DNA from: Flavobacterium dauae
GTDB lineage: Bacteria; Bacteroidota; Bacteroidia; Flavobacteriales; Flavobacteriaceae
Length of the DNA: 64,000 nucleotides
Assembly (NCBI RefSeq): GCF_004151275.2
Contig: NZ_CP130821.1
Span: 1,178,001 to 1,242,000 of the forward strand
Direction: 5' to 3'
In this document: positions 46,109 through 56,503 of the stretch, one piece after another
How positions within the stretch are numbered: position 1 is the stretch's first letter
How the letters are laid out: each line of letters begins with the position of its first letter
Made by a program: the position numbers and the translations under genes
Notes under the pieces: model-generated
Databases searched by the model: none
What the model was told of the DNA's origin: nothing
The model's input: only the letters and a program-made list of their open reading frames with translations

Positions 46109-46636
46109 TTAATCAAACTTTGCTTCAAAGTGCTCAAGCCATTTTCCTTGAACCTTCATAACCTGCTCAATAACATCGCGCACGGCACCTTCGCCACCTT
46201 TTATATGCGAAATGTATTTGCTAAGTCTTTTAATTTCGGGTGCAGCATCTTGCGGACAAGCAGGTAAACCCACTTTTTGCATAACCCAGTAATCGGGCAA
46301 ATCGTCGCCCATATATAAAACATTTTCGGGTTTAATGTTGTTTACCGTAATGTATTCTTTATAAATTTCAACTTTGTCAGAAACTCCCAAATGTATATCG
46401 AAAATGCCTAAATTTCTTAATCTTATCCGAACACCTTCGCTTGATCCGCCCGAAATAACACAAACATTATATCCTTTTTCTATGGCAGCTTTCATTGCAA
46501 AACCATCGCGAATGTTCATGGTTCTTAATAATTCTCCTGTTTGCGTAACCTGTATGGTTCCGTTGGTTAATACGCCGTCAACGTCAAAAATAAACGTGTT
46601 AATGTTGTTCAGGTATTCTTTGTAACTTTTAGACAT
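46109..46636 (-). CDS. kdsC: KdsC-like HAD phosphatase
   Basis: This 175-aa HAD phosphatase matches 3-deoxy-D-manno-octulosonate 8-phosphate phosphatase: TFIFDVDGVLTNGTI (14-28) with the DxD nucleophile, VISGGSSEGVRIR (57-69), and YMGDDLPDYWVMQKVG (about 110-125). It releases KDO for lipid A core synthesis. Only a single HAD core is present, as in KdsC. Its start overlaps the DUF2520 stop by 8 nt. GT9 and other LPS genes lie elsewhere in the window. Confidence 0.87.
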   Translation of the reverse strand: MSKSYKEYLNNINTFIFDVDGVLTNGTIQVTQTGELLRTMNIRDGFAMKAAIEKGYNVCVISGGSSEGVRIRLRNLGIFDIHLGVSDKVEIYKEYITVNNIKPENVLYMGDDLPDYWVMQKVGLPACPQDAAPEIKRLSKYISHIKGGEGAVRDVIEQVMKVQGKWLEHFEAKFD

Positions 46637-47381
46637 TTTTTTGTATGCTTTGTGTAATTAATTTATAAATTTCTTTGTGTGTTTCGTTTTTTAAAAAATC
46701 TTCGTGTGCATTTGTTGTTTTTGTATCAAACCTTACAGCCGGACCGGTCTGACCTTCTTTCGGACTTAAATAATTGATCTTATCAGCGGTTTCCTTAATC
46801 AACGGTTTTAAAATATTGAACGAGATATTATTTTCATTACAGATTTCATTACCTATTGAATACAGATGATTTGTAAAATTACTGACAAATACAGCCGCTA
46901 CATGCAGACTTTTTCGTTGTTCAGACGAGATTTCGAATACATTGTCTGATAATTCTTTTGCCAGATTTTTCAATTCATTTAAATCTACTTCATTTTCCGC
47001 TTCCAAACACAATGGAACTTCCTTAAAATCAATTTCCTTGTTTTTAGAAAAAGTTTGTAACGGGTAAAAAACACCTTTTCGGTTTTTATCGTTCAAAACT
47101 TCTAATGCCGTTGTTCCCGATGTGTGAACCACTAAAGAATCATTATACGGAATAGCACCCGAAACTTGTTCAATGGCATTGTCAGTAACCGAAATTAATG
47201 TTATATCTGCTTTCTGTAACTGGTTAATATGAGATACCGTTAATTTCTCTGGAATAAAATCCAACGCTTTTTCCAAAGAACGTACCGCAACATTTTGAAT
47301 TTTGTAATGTGATGATTTGTTTAATGCCTGTAACAAATGGTAAACCACATTACCAGCACCAATGATATTTATTGTTTTCAT
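46629..47381 (-). CDS. Rossmann-fold DUF2520 domain protein
   Basis: This 250-aa protein begins MKTINIIGAGNVVYHLLQAL, an NAD(P)-binding Rossmann motif, and carries the DUF2520 features VHTSGTTALEVL (about 94-105) and SLHVAAVFVSNFTNHLYSIG. The family is predicted to be a reductase; the substrate is unknown. I reject the earlier start at 47498 because a TAATTTTG box at 47387-47394 sits 5 bp before the ATG at 47381 and the conserved Rossmann motif begins there. It overlaps kdsC and leads the minus-strand operon. Confidence 0.85.
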   Translation of the reverse strand: MKTINIIGAGNVVYHLLQALNKSSHYKIQNVAVRSLEKALDFIPEKLTVSHINQLQKADITLISVTDNAIEQVSGAIPYNDSLVVHTSGTTALEVLNDKNRKGVFYPLQTFSKNKEIDFKEVPLCLEAENEVDLNELKNLAKELSDNVFEISSEQRKSLHVAAVFVSNFTNHLYSIGNEICNENNISFNILKPLIKETADKINYLSPKEGQTGPAVRFDTKTTNAHEDFLKNETHKEIYKLITQSIQKNV

Positions 47382-47386
47382 AACAT

Positions 47387-47414
47387 CAAAATTAAGGTAA
47401 CTGGTTTTTAGCAA
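47387..47414 (-). promoter_or_regulatory. Promoter placed for a leaderless DUF2520-kdsC transcript
   Basis: On the minus strand TTG (47414-47412), 17 bp, TAATTTTG (47394-47387). The -7 box ends 5 bp before the DUF2520 ATG, so the mRNA would start at or near the start codon. Confidence 0.55.
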
Positions 47415-47568
47415 TGTTAAATAATACGTTAAATTTAATCTTTTTTTAAGAAAAAACAGCTCTATTAAAAAAAAATATTGACGAATATCAAAAAACACCT
47501 TTTTAAAGCAATCGATATTAACATATTAAGCTTTGATAAATTGCTGATTTAAATCGGAGAAAATTTCG

Positions 47569-49215
<1,647 letters not shown>

Positions 49216-49223
49216 TAAAGAAT

Positions 49224-49257
49224 AAAAATCCCTTAAATTAATTTTTAAGGGATTTTT
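49224..49257. terminator. Bidirectional terminator between ABC-F and FUSC genes
   Basis: The perfect 14-bp stem AAAAATCCCTTAAA / TTTAAGGGATTTTT (49224-49237 and 49244-49257) has a 6-nt loop; A and T runs on each side serve both convergent genes. Confidence 0.9.
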
Positions 49258-49258
49258 A

Positions 49259-51457
49259 TTACTTCATCTTCAACGTAAGTTTTGCAATTTTTTCCGAAAG
49301 GTTGCTCATCCAGATTAGTTGGTCAATAATTAATTGTGATTCTTCTAATTTTTGAATTTTTGACTGATCGTCAATATCCATTTTTTCAACTTCCTGTCGG
49401 CGGATTGCTTTTAACTGCCCCATACTTATTTTAAAATCTTCTTCGGTATCATCAGTAATTTCCGCTTCAAAATCAAGGTTGTGCAATGCCTGACTTAAGT
49501 TGTTGTTAATGTAATCCATCACCAGTTTAAAAGCATTTGAAGCCTCGGTGGTTTTATGAAACTGAATGTAGGTGCCAATACTTGCTGCCGATGAAACCAA
49601 TGTTTGGTTTAAAACGGTTAATTCATAGAGCTCGGCACGGTTAATTTGTTTGGTTCTAGGTTCCTGAATCATCCGTTGAAAACTTGCCATCAGATTTCCT
49701 ACTTCAATAAAAGCATTTTTACGGGCAAGTTTGTATGATGTGGTGGGTTCGCCTTTTTTAATGTAATAATATTTTACTTCAATTATATACAGTTTTATAA
49801 CCCGCAACGATTTTTCCAGATAAGTATTTACAGAATAAAGTTCCCAGGTAGGCCAAACAAATCTTGTGGCAAAAAAGGCTAAAAGGGCACCAATACTAGT
49901 GTCTAAAATACGGAAAACAAGATGCGATTCGGCATTATTGGTAAGCAAACCATAAATTAATATTACATATAAGGTTACAAAAGTAACACCTACTTTGTAA
50001 TCGATTCCTGAAAACCAATAGCCCAACAGCATTGCAATAATGGCTAAAATACTTAAAACAACGTTGCTGTCTATTAAAATTAAAGCCGTGATTCCTAAAA
50101 TACCGCCAATAACGGTTCCTATAATTCGGTGGGTAGATCGCTGTTTGGTTAAACCGTATCCGGGACGCATAATAACTACAATTGTAAGTAAAATCCAGTA
50201 TGCGTTCTGAAAATCGAATATTTTACCTACAATTAGCCCTATAAGCATTGTCAACGTTAAACGCAGCGAATAACGAAACGTCGCCGATTTAAAATTTAAA
50301 TGTGCTGTAAGGGTTTTTAAACGATAATGTTCCGGAGTAAAAAATTTTTCTAAATCGCGGTATTTTCCTCGTAATTCATCGGCATTTACCCGTTCTTTAT
50401 AAACGCGTTCCAAGCCTTTAATTTTTTCTACCTGTTTATCGGCATAAAAAAGCAAATTGCTTACATTTACAGCATTTTCATCATACACAGAAATGTTTTG
50501 GTTTTCTATAAATTCATTCATTCTTAGTTTAAGTCTCTTAAAATCATTTACTAAACTCATTTTTGAATGATACTTTCTATTGGTCTTAATACTAAAAGAC
50601 AATTGTTTTAAAGTAATTGAAAAGTTTTTCGCCAGCGTTCTGTATTCGCCCAAAACAGATTCATCGTTTTTAAAAAAATCGATAAATTCCTGATGATTGA
50701 ATGTATTTGCCATAGCAAGTTCTAAAATTTCTACCAAAGACGATAAGGCAACCAACAGTTTACGGTTGTTGTTAGAATTTAAAGTACGTGCTTTATTGTA
50801 AACCAAATATTCGCGAATATGCTCGTGTAATTCGTTAATCCTAACTTGCTTTTCCAGCATTTGCCTGTTAATTTTTTCTCTGTCAGTATCTTTTTGCCAT
50901 AATTGTGCACGTAAGTCAAGGTAGTCACCAGTAATTTCAATACATTCAGCTACTTCCAAATTAATATATCTGTTGGGTTTAATAAAATAAAATAAGATTG
51001 ATACAAAGGTGTAAAACAATCCGCCCAATAATAAATAGATACAGTTGGTTAATAAAATTTCAGGCTTATCGTGATGGATAAACGATAAACTTATGGTTAA
51101 TAACAAAGTGAATGACAGTAAATTGGCACGATGCCCGTAGAGCGAAATAAAAGCCGAAAAAAATACTAATAAACAAAAAACCGGGGCAAATATTAAAAAA
51201 TAATTATAAGTGTAGGTTAATATAAAAGATATTAAAGGAATTAGAACCGATACCATTAACAAACCAATTACTTTATGTTTAAAATTACTCGAAATATCAA
51301 TCGGTGCACACAACAACGCACCTAAAGTAACGGTAAAAGCGGCAGTAGCCCCAGCAGAACTGTAAAAAATAAAAAACGAAACAATGGCAGTAAACGTTAT
51401 TTTAATAGCGTTATAAAACTGATTGTCACCAAATTTCAAGATAAATTTATCAAACAT
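49259..51457 (-). CDS. FUSC/YccS-like membrane protein
   Basis: This 732-aa protein has two six-helix-like membrane bundles (about residues 20-160 and 390-530) separated by long cytoplasmic helical domains, the layout of the FUSC (fusaric acid resistance/YccS) family. The second bundle has IVGKIFDFQNAYWILLTIVV and MRPGYGLTKQRSTHRIIGTV, the conserved MRPxY...R..GT block. Family members export aromatic acids; the substrate is unknown here. I chose the ATG at 51457, since the family starts right before the first helix; the frame extends to 51487. The stop touches the terminator at 49224. Confidence 0.8.
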   Translation of the reverse strand: MFDKFILKFGDNQFYNAIKITFTAIVSFFIFYSSAGATAAFTVTLGALLCAPIDISSNFKHKVIGLLMVSVLIPLISFILTYTYNYFLIFAPVFCLLVFFSAFISLYGHRANLLSFTLLLTISLSFIHHDKPEILLTNCIYLLLGGLFYTFVSILFYFIKPNRYINLEVAECIEITGDYLDLRAQLWQKDTDREKINRQMLEKQVRINELHEHIREYLVYNKARTLNSNNNRKLLVALSSLVEILELAMANTFNHQEFIDFFKNDESVLGEYRTLAKNFSITLKQLSFSIKTNRKYHSKMSLVNDFKRLKLRMNEFIENQNISVYDENAVNVSNLLFYADKQVEKIKGLERVYKERVNADELRGKYRDLEKFFTPEHYRLKTLTAHLNFKSATFRYSLRLTLTMLIGLIVGKIFDFQNAYWILLTIVVIMRPGYGLTKQRSTHRIIGTVIGGILGITALILIDSNVVLSILAIIAMLLGYWFSGIDYKVGVTFVTLYVILIYGLLTNNAESHLVFRILDTSIGALLAFFATRFVWPTWELYSVNTYLEKSLRVIKLYIIEVKYYYIKKGEPTTSYKLARKNAFIEVGNLMASFQRMIQEPRTKQINRAELYELTVLNQTLVSSAASIGTYIQFHKTTEASNAFKLVMDYINNNLSQALHNLDFEAEITDDTEEDFKISMGQLKAIRRQEVEKMDIDDQSKIQKLEESQLIIDQLIWMSNLSEKIAKLTLKMK

Positions 51458-51539
51458 TATAAAAAGTGTATTATAAAAAACAGTCAATCAATACCTGCAT
51501 TAAAGTTAATTAATTAGCGGTAATTTTTACTATATTTTG

Positions 51540-51547
51540 TAAATTTG
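51540..51547 (+). promoter_or_regulatory. -7 box for def
   Basis: TAAATTTG matches TAnnTTTG, 23 bp before the def ATG at 51571. The -33 region is weak. Confidence 0.5.
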
Positions 51548-51570
51548 CAACAATATTTAAATACAAAAAA

Positions 51571-52158
51571 ATGATTTTACCCATTGTAGGTTACGGCGAC
51601 CCGGTTTTACGTAAAGAATGCGAAGAAATAACAAAAGATTATCCGCAGTTAAAAGAACTTGTACAAAATATGTATGATACAATGGACAACGCTTACGGTG
51701 TGGGTTTGGCAGCACCCCAGATTGGACTTCCTGTTCGCCTGTTTGTTGTAAATACCAAACCTTTTGGCGAAGATGAAGATTTATCAAAAGAAGAACGCAA
51801 TTTTTTAGCAACCTTTAGCTGTACGTTTATCAATGCTAAAATTTTAAAAGAAGAAGGCGAAGAATGGGCTTTTAACGAAGGCTGTTTAAGTATTCCCGGT
51901 GTTCGTGAAGACGTGTACCGCAAACCAAATATTACCATTGAATATTACGATGAAGATTTTAAAAAGCATACCAAAGAATTTTCAGGATATGCTGCACGCG
52001 TTATTCAGCACGAATACGATCATATTGAAGGTGTTTTGTTTACCGACAAAATTTCTACCTTGAAAAAGAAATTAAATTCTAAACGATTGCAGAATATTAT
52101 CGAAGGAAAAGTTTTCCCCGATTATAAAATGAAATTTATCAACAAAAAAGGCAGATAA
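51571..52158 (+). CDS. def: Peptide deformylase
   Basis: This 195-aa metalloenzyme removes the formyl group from nascent proteins. All three motifs are intact: GVGLAAPQIG (about 44-53), EGCLSIPG (about 108-115, Cys ligand) and QHEYDHIEG (about 149-157, the two His and Glu). Length is normal for the type 1B-like family. It is followed at 54 bp by the DUF5606 gene and probably shares its transcript. Confidence 0.96.
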   Translation: MILPIVGYGDPVLRKECEEITKDYPQLKELVQNMYDTMDNAYGVGLAAPQIGLPVRLFVVNTKPFGEDEDLSKEERNFLATFSCTFINAKILKEEGEEWAFNEGCLSIPGVREDVYRKPNITIEYYDEDFKKHTKEFSGYAARVIQHEYDHIEGVLFTDKISTLKKKLNSKRLQNIIEGKVFPDYKMKFINKKGR

Positions 52159-52212
52159 TTTTGGTTATTAAATTCAAATTATGATATTTGTGACCTTGAA
52201 AAAAATAAAGTA

Positions 52213-52740
52213 ATGAGCGTAGAAAAAGTTTTAGCTATATCTGGAAAACCAGGATTGTACGAATTAAAAATCCAAACAAGATCAGGATTTATTGCAGAAT
52301 CACTAATCGATGGTAAAAAACTAACCGTTGGTTTAAGAAGTAATGTTAGTTTATTGTCAGAAATTTCTATTTATACAGAAACAGACGAACTAAAATTATT
52401 TGAAGTTTTTGCACGTATTGCAAAGAAAGAAAATAACGGAGCATCATTAGATCATAAAGCATCAAATGATGAGTTGTTAGCTTATTTTGGTGAAGTTATT
52501 CCAGATTTCGATCGTGACCGTGTATATGTTTCAGACATTAAAAAGGTATTAAACTGGTATAACATTTTACAAAAAGCAAATTATATAACAGCATTAAACA
52601 CACAGGCAATTACAACTACAGGAACAGTAACCATTAACAACGAACCTGCAATAGAAGAAGCTGTAGTGGTAGAAACAGACGACACTGCGGTTGAAAAGCC
52701 AAAACGTGGAAGAAAGAAAAAAACAGAAAACGAAGAATAA
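52213..52740 (+). CDS. DUF5606 domain protein
   Basis: This 175-aa protein starts MSVEKVLAISGKPGLYELKI, the DUF5606 N-terminal domain (about 1-50), followed by a helical region (LLAYFGEVIPDFDRDRVYVS) and an acidic low-complexity tail ending in a basic PKRGRKKKTENEE. The family is found mainly in Bacteroidota and its function is unknown. In related genomes I recall the order def-DUF5606-mazG; here the mazG position is reduced to a short relic. The tail suggests a nucleic-acid or partner contact, an inference only. Confidence 0.85.
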   Translation: MSVEKVLAISGKPGLYELKIQTRSGFIAESLIDGKKLTVGLRSNVSLLSEISIYTETDELKLFEVFARIAKKENNGASLDHKASNDELLAYFGEVIPDFDRDRVYVSDIKKVLNWYNILQKANYITALNTQAITTTGTVTINNEPAIEEAVVVETDDTAVEKPKRGRKKKTENEE

Positions 52741-52745
52741 TTTAT

Positions 52746-52773
52746 AAATCCGGCTTTTAGTCGGATTTTTTTA
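52746..52773 (+). terminator. Terminator after the DUF5606 gene
   Basis: The stem AAATCCG / CGGATTT (52746-52752 and 52762-52768) has a 9-nt loop and then a T-run. It lies 5 bp after the DUF5606 stop. Confidence 0.75.
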
Positions 52774-52785
52774 TATTTTTAAAGA

Positions 52786-52839
52786 ATGAACAACAGAGCC
52801 AAACAATTAAATTTCAAATATTTTAAAAAAACAATTTGA
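52786..52839 (+). pseudogene. Possible 5' relic of mazG
   Basis: A 17-codon frame MNNRAKQLNFKYFKKTI begins shortly after the DUF5606 terminator. Its first eight residues resemble the start of flavobacterial MazG (MNxRxxQL), and the downstream hairpin at 52885 has no gene to serve. Together they fit an internal deletion of mazG. The match is very short and from recall; it may be chance. Confidence 0.3.
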
Positions 52840-52884
52840 GATTTTAAGGGGATATTATGTTACTCTTTTTAAAATCAATAGGTT

Positions 52885-52920
52885 AAATAAAAACTGAACT
52901 TTAATGTTCGGTTTTTATTT
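52885..52920 (+). terminator. Orphan terminator-like hairpin
   Basis: A 15-bp stem AAATAAAAACTGAAC / GTTCGGTTTTTATTT (52885-52899 and 52906-52920, one T-G pair) has a 6-nt loop and continues into T. No intact gene lies between the DUF5606 terminator and this hairpin. Confidence 0.75.
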
Positions 52921-52933
52921 TTTAAAAATATAT

Positions 52934-52962
52934 TTTGGCACGATTAATGATATTTAGATTTG
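52934..52962 (+). promoter_or_regulatory. Bacteroidota promoter for the 168-aa lipoprotein gene
   Basis: TTTG (52934-52937), 17 bp, TAGATTTG (52955-52962). Both elements match the consensus; the ATG is 35 bp downstream at 52998. Confidence 0.65.
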
Positions 52963-52997
52963 TATAAAAGAATTTTAAACATTTAAAACCATATATT

Positions 52998-53504
52998 ATG
53001 AAAAAGATAGCATTACTTTTAACAGTATTTATAGGATTAACAGCATTACAAAGTTGTACCATTGAAGAATATTATGACGACGGAACCTATTCTCAGGTTT
53101 TTGAACAACCTAATGAAACTTTAATACAAGAAGACGCTTACACTTATTCTGCAACTTGGAATTTTCCAGGCTCACTTTACGAAAGTGATAATGTTTTAGT
53201 TTATAGATGGCAAGGAAATACATGGACATTGATACCTGTTTCTTATGATTTGGGGGGTGGGGATATCGTTAAATACGATTATGATTTTACTCGTTACGAT
53301 ATAAAAGTATATTTTACGGCAAATTTCCCGGTAGCTGAATTATCGGATGCAGAGTATGACGAATTTGTATATCGTCAAACATTTAGAATAGTAGTGGTTC
53401 CTGGAGGATATGCACAAAAAATAAATTATAGTGATTACAATGCCACTATCTCGGCATTGGGATTAGAAAATGCCCCTGTAAAAACACTACAATTAAAGAA
53501 ATAA
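52998..53504 (+). CDS. Hypothetical lipoprotein
   Basis: This 168-aa protein starts with a lipoprotein signal, MKKIALLLTVFIGLTALQSC (Cys20 as the lipidated residue), then a Tyr/Asp/Glu-rich globular region with several aromatic strands (ATWNFPGSLYESDNVLVYRW). No domain is recognised. It has a good promoter and the strong terminator at 53522, so it is an independent unit. Location is probably the outer-membrane periplasmic or surface side; direction cannot be told. Confidence 0.75.
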   Translation: MKKIALLLTVFIGLTALQSCTIEEYYDDGTYSQVFEQPNETLIQEDAYTYSATWNFPGSLYESDNVLVYRWQGNTWTLIPVSYDLGGGDIVKYDYDFTRYDIKVYFTANFPVAELSDAEYDEFVYRQTFRIVVVPGGYAQKINYSDYNATISALGLENAPVKTLQLKK

Positions 53505-53521
53505 ATAAAGTATTTTTATAG

Positions 53522-53549
53522 CACCCCCTAAATTTTAGGGGGTGTTTTT
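53522..53549 (+). terminator. Strong terminator before glnA
   Basis: The 11-bp stem CACCCCCTAAA / TTTAGGGGGTG (53522-53532 and 53534-53544) is perfect around one T and is followed by TTTTTATTTTG. It lies 17 bp after the lipoprotein stop. Confidence 0.88.
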
Positions 53550-53570
53550 ATTTTGTGTTTATTTTTTTTA

Positions 53571-53578
53571 TAATTTTG
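53571..53578 (+). promoter_or_regulatory. -7 box for the glutamine synthetase gene
   Basis: TAATTTTG matches TAnnTTTG and lies 28 bp before the ATG at 53607. TTTG at 53552-53555 is 15 bp upstream, shorter than standard spacing. Confidence 0.5.
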
Positions 53579-53606
53579 CTTCATCAAACAACACAAATCA
53601 AAAAAT

Positions 53607-55796
53607 ATGGCAACTTTTCGTTTCGAAGCTTTAAAAGCAGCAAGTAACCGTAAACCGGTAACTGTTTCAGAAATTGGTAAAAAATCTGAAATTTTCGGTA
53701 GCAATGTATTTAATGACAAAGCAATGCGTCAACATTTGACTCCTGAAGCATACAAAGCAGTACGCTCTGCAATGGATCACGGTACAAAAATAGACCGTAA
53801 AATGGCAGATTATATCGCTTTAGGTATGAAAGAATGGGCAATGGGCAAGGGGGTAACTCATTATACGCACTGGTTTCAACCTTTAACCGGTACTACGGCT
53901 GAAAAACACGACGCTTTTTTTGAAACGTCTTTTGATGGATCTGATCCGGTAGAAAAATTCAGCGGCTCGCTTTTGGTTCAACAAGAACCGGATGCTTCTT
54001 CGTTTCCAAACGGAGGTATCAGAAATACGTTTGAAGCACGTGGTTATACTGCTTGGGATCCTACATCGCCGGCATTTATCTTTGGAACAACTTTATGTAT
54101 TCCAACCGTATTTGTTTCTTATACAGGTGAGGCGTTAGATAATAAAGCACCTTTGTTAAGAGCATTGTTGGCAATTGATGAAGCGGCAACCGAAGTAGCT
54201 AAGTTTTTTGATAAAAACGTAAAAAAAGTAACTCCGACTTTGGGTTGGGAACAAGAATATTTTTTAATTGATGCTGCATTAGCGGCTTCTCGTCCGGATA
54301 TTTTACAAACTGGCAGAACGTTGTTGGGACACGTATCGGCAAAAGGTCAGCAATTAGAAGATCATTATTTCGGATCAATTCCTACAAGGGTTTTAAACTA
54401 TATGCGCGATTTAGAAAATGAGTGTATGTTGTTGGGAATTCCGGTAAAAACACGTCACAACGAAGTAGCTCCGAATCAATTTGAATTAGCACCAATTTTT
54501 GAAGAAACCAATTTAGCGGTAGATCACAACTCACTATTAATGGATGTGATGCAAAAAGTAGCAGAACGCCATGATTTTAAAGTGTTGTTTCATGAAAAAC
54601 CTTTTAAAGGTGTAAACGGCTCGGGAAAACACAACAACTGGTCTTTAGCTACAGATACTGGTGTAAATTTATTGGCACCTGGCAAAACACCAAACAGCAA
54701 CTTACAGTTTTTAACGTTCTTTATCAATACCATTAAAGCGGTTTCAAACTACGAAGAATTATTGCGTGCATCAATCGCATCGGCATCAAACGACCACCGT
54801 TTAGGAGCAAACGAAGCACCGCCTGCAATTATATCGATCTTTATCGGACAACAATTAACAAAAGTGTTGGAAGAATTAGAAGGTGTATCAACAGGAAAAT
54901 TATCGCCAGAAGAAAAAACCGATTTAAAATTAAACGTAGTTGGTAAAATTCCAGACGTTTTGTTAGATAATACCGATCGTAACCGCACATCGCCATTTGC
55001 CTTTACCGGAAATAAATTTGAATTCCGTGCGGTGGGCTCAACAGCAAACTGTGCTACTTCAATGACAACTTTAAATACGATTGTTGCAAAACAATTGATC
55101 GACTTTAAAAAAGAAGTGGAAACGTTGGTTGAAAAGGACGGATTGAAAAAAGACGAAGCCATTTTCAACGTATTGCGCGAATACATCAAACAAACCAAAA
55201 ATATTTTATTTGAAGGTGACGGATACAGCAAAGAGTGGGAGGAAGAAGCGGCTCGCAGAGGATTATCGAACCACAAAACAACTCCGGCTGCTTTAAAAGC
55301 TAAAGTTTCTCAAAAATCTTTAGATCTGTTTGCTGAAATTAACGTAATGAACAACACCGAAGTAGAAGCACGTTACGAAATTGAATTGGAAGATTATATC
55401 AAAAAAGTTCAGATCGAAGGTCGTGTTTTAGGTGATATCGTTCGCAATCATATTATCCCTACAGCGTTTAAATATCAAAACTTATTAATTGAAAACATTA
55501 AAGGTTTAAAAGATATTTTTGGCGAAAGTTATGAAGAATTAGCAGCAGAACAAATTTTGATTCTTAAGAAAACATCAATGCACGTGAACGAATTAAATGC
55601 AAAATTACACGCAATGATGGATGCTCGTAAAGATGCAAATTCATTAGATTCTGTAGAAAAAATGGCACACGCTTATTGCGATAACGTAAAACCGTATTTT
55701 GACGAAATTCGTTACCACGCTGATAAATTAGAGTTAATGGTTGATAACGAATTATGGACGTTGACTAAATACCGCGAATTATTATTTACAAGATAA
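53607..55796 (+). CDS. glnA: Type III glutamine synthetase (GSIII)
   Basis: This 729-aa enzyme of the GSIII class (often glnN) makes glutamine from glutamate and ammonia with ATP. The catalytic barrel has WEQEYFLIDAALAASRPDI (about 212-230), RHNEVAPNQFELAPIFEETN (about 287-306), GVNGSGKHNNWSLATDTG and SSDHRLGANEAPPAII-type residues (SNDHRLGANEAPPA here). Its size and motifs differ from the 450-470-aa type I enzyme. Such enzymes are typical in Bacteroidota. It is a single gene; the repeat at 55803 and terminator at 55931 follow. Confidence 0.95.
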   Translation: MATFRFEALKAASNRKPVTVSEIGKKSEIFGSNVFNDKAMRQHLTPEAYKAVRSAMDHGTKIDRKMADYIALGMKEWAMGKGVTHYTHWFQPLTGTTAEKHDAFFETSFDGSDPVEKFSGSLLVQQEPDASSFPNGGIRNTFEARGYTAWDPTSPAFIFGTTLCIPTVFVSYTGEALDNKAPLLRALLAIDEAATEVAKFFDKNVKKVTPTLGWEQEYFLIDAALAASRPDILQTGRTLLGHVSAKGQQLEDHYFGSIPTRVLNYMRDLENECMLLGIPVKTRHNEVAPNQFELAPIFEETNLAVDHNSLLMDVMQKVAERHDFKVLFHEKPFKGVNGSGKHNNWSLATDTGVNLLAPGKTPNSNLQFLTFFINTIKAVSNYEELLRASIASASNDHRLGANEAPPAIISIFIGQQLTKVLEELEGVSTGKLSPEEKTDLKLNVVGKIPDVLLDNTDRNRTSPFAFTGNKFEFRAVGSTANCATSMTTLNTIVAKQLIDFKKEVETLVEKDGLKKDEAIFNVLREYIKQTKNILFEGDGYSKEWEEEAARRGLSNHKTTPAALKAKVSQKSLDLFAEINVMNNTEVEARYEIELEDYIKKVQIEGRVLGDIVRNHIIPTAFKYQNLLIENIKGLKDIFGESYEELAAEQILILKKTSMHVNELNAKLHAMMDARKDANSLDSVEKMAHAYCDNVKPYFDEIRYHADKLELMVDNELWTLTKYRELLFTR

Positions 55797-55802
55797 TTTT
55801 AC

Positions 55803-55934
55803 CGTCACTTCGTGTAGCAAAGCGTATTGAGAAGTTTAATAAATTCTAAGTTCTCAACAAGCTTGAACTGACGAAAGCTGATAGTTTCTGTTGATACAAA
55901 TTGTCAAGAATTTATCTTTATTTATACAGAAAAA
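55803..55934. repeat. Dispersed repeat, copy 2 (CGTCACTTCGTG...CTTGAACTGACG)
   Basis: The core (55803-55873) starts CGTCACTTCGTGTAGC and ends GCTTGAACTGACGAAAG. It matches copy 1 at 16002 in its ends and interior (GTATTGAGAAGT, TTCTCAACAAG) but is about 20 bp shorter, with similarity continuing to an ACAGAAAA end. It starts 6 bp after the GSIII stop. No ORF. Confidence 0.78.
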
Positions 55935-55956
55935 CCTCCGCATTTACGGAGGTTTT
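55931..55956. terminator. Bidirectional terminator between GSIII and His-rich genes
   Basis: The perfect 10-bp stem AAAACCTCCG / CGGAGGTTTT (55931-55940 and 55947-55956) has a 6-nt loop. It sits at the far end of the repeat copy and 23 bp after the stop of the convergent His-rich gene. Confidence 0.85.
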
Positions 55957-55979
55957 GTCATTTATTGGATTTATTGAAA

Positions 55980-56429
55980 TTATCTGTTGAAATTAAATAC
56001 AAACGTATTTCCACCACCGGTGTAGGCTCTGCGTTCCCACATACCAAACTGATCGCGTGTTAAAATGGTTCCTAAATCTCTGCGTAATCTGCGTTCGTAA
56101 TCGCGTGGACCATAATTATTGGCAATCATAAAATTTAATGAGACCTGTAATTGAGATCTTTGTGAACGTGATAGTCGTAAAAAATCATATCGACTCATTT
56201 CACGATTTGCGTAGTAATGATAATCTCTGTGATTATTATATCTAACAACTCTTCGTTTGTTGTGGTGATAATGGTCGTCATCCCGGTCATCCCAATCATC
56301 TCTGTAGTATTTGTGTTCATAGTGTTTTTTATGATGACTTTTGTGTTTGTGATGATTTTTGTGATGTCTGGGCTGTGCACTTGCAATAGTTGTAACCGCT
56401 AAAAGTGCTAATGTAAATAACGTTTTCAT
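55980..56429 (-). CDS. Secreted His-rich protein
   Basis: This 149-aa exported protein has a signal peptide (1-18, MKTLFTLALLAVTTIASA). Residues 19-70 are extremely rich in His, Lys, Tyr, Asp and Arg (for example HHKNHHKHKSHHKK), a likely metal-binding stretch. The C-terminal half (about 75-149) is a compact helical domain (MSRYDFLRLSRSQRSQLQVS) with a beta-rich tail. I cannot name a family. It could bind Ni, Zn, Cu or anionic surfaces. Both ends are bounded by terminators. Confidence 0.8.
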   Translation of the reverse strand: MKTLFTLALLAVTTIASAQPRHHKNHHKHKSHHKKHYEHKYYRDDWDDRDDDHYHHNKRRVVRYNNHRDYHYYANREMSRYDFLRLSRSQRSQLQVSLNFMIANNYGPRDYERRLRRDLGTILTRDQFGMWERRAYTGGGNTFVFNFNR

Positions 56430-56503
56430 AACAATTCTTATTTTAGATTTTCTTATTCATTTAGCTAAATTCCAAATAGCGTGCCAAAAAATAAAAGAAA
56501 TAA

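Noticed and set aside
54749..55276. 175-codon minus-strand ORF
   Set aside because: It lies wholly within GSIII on the opposite strand and has the composition of a shadow ORF.
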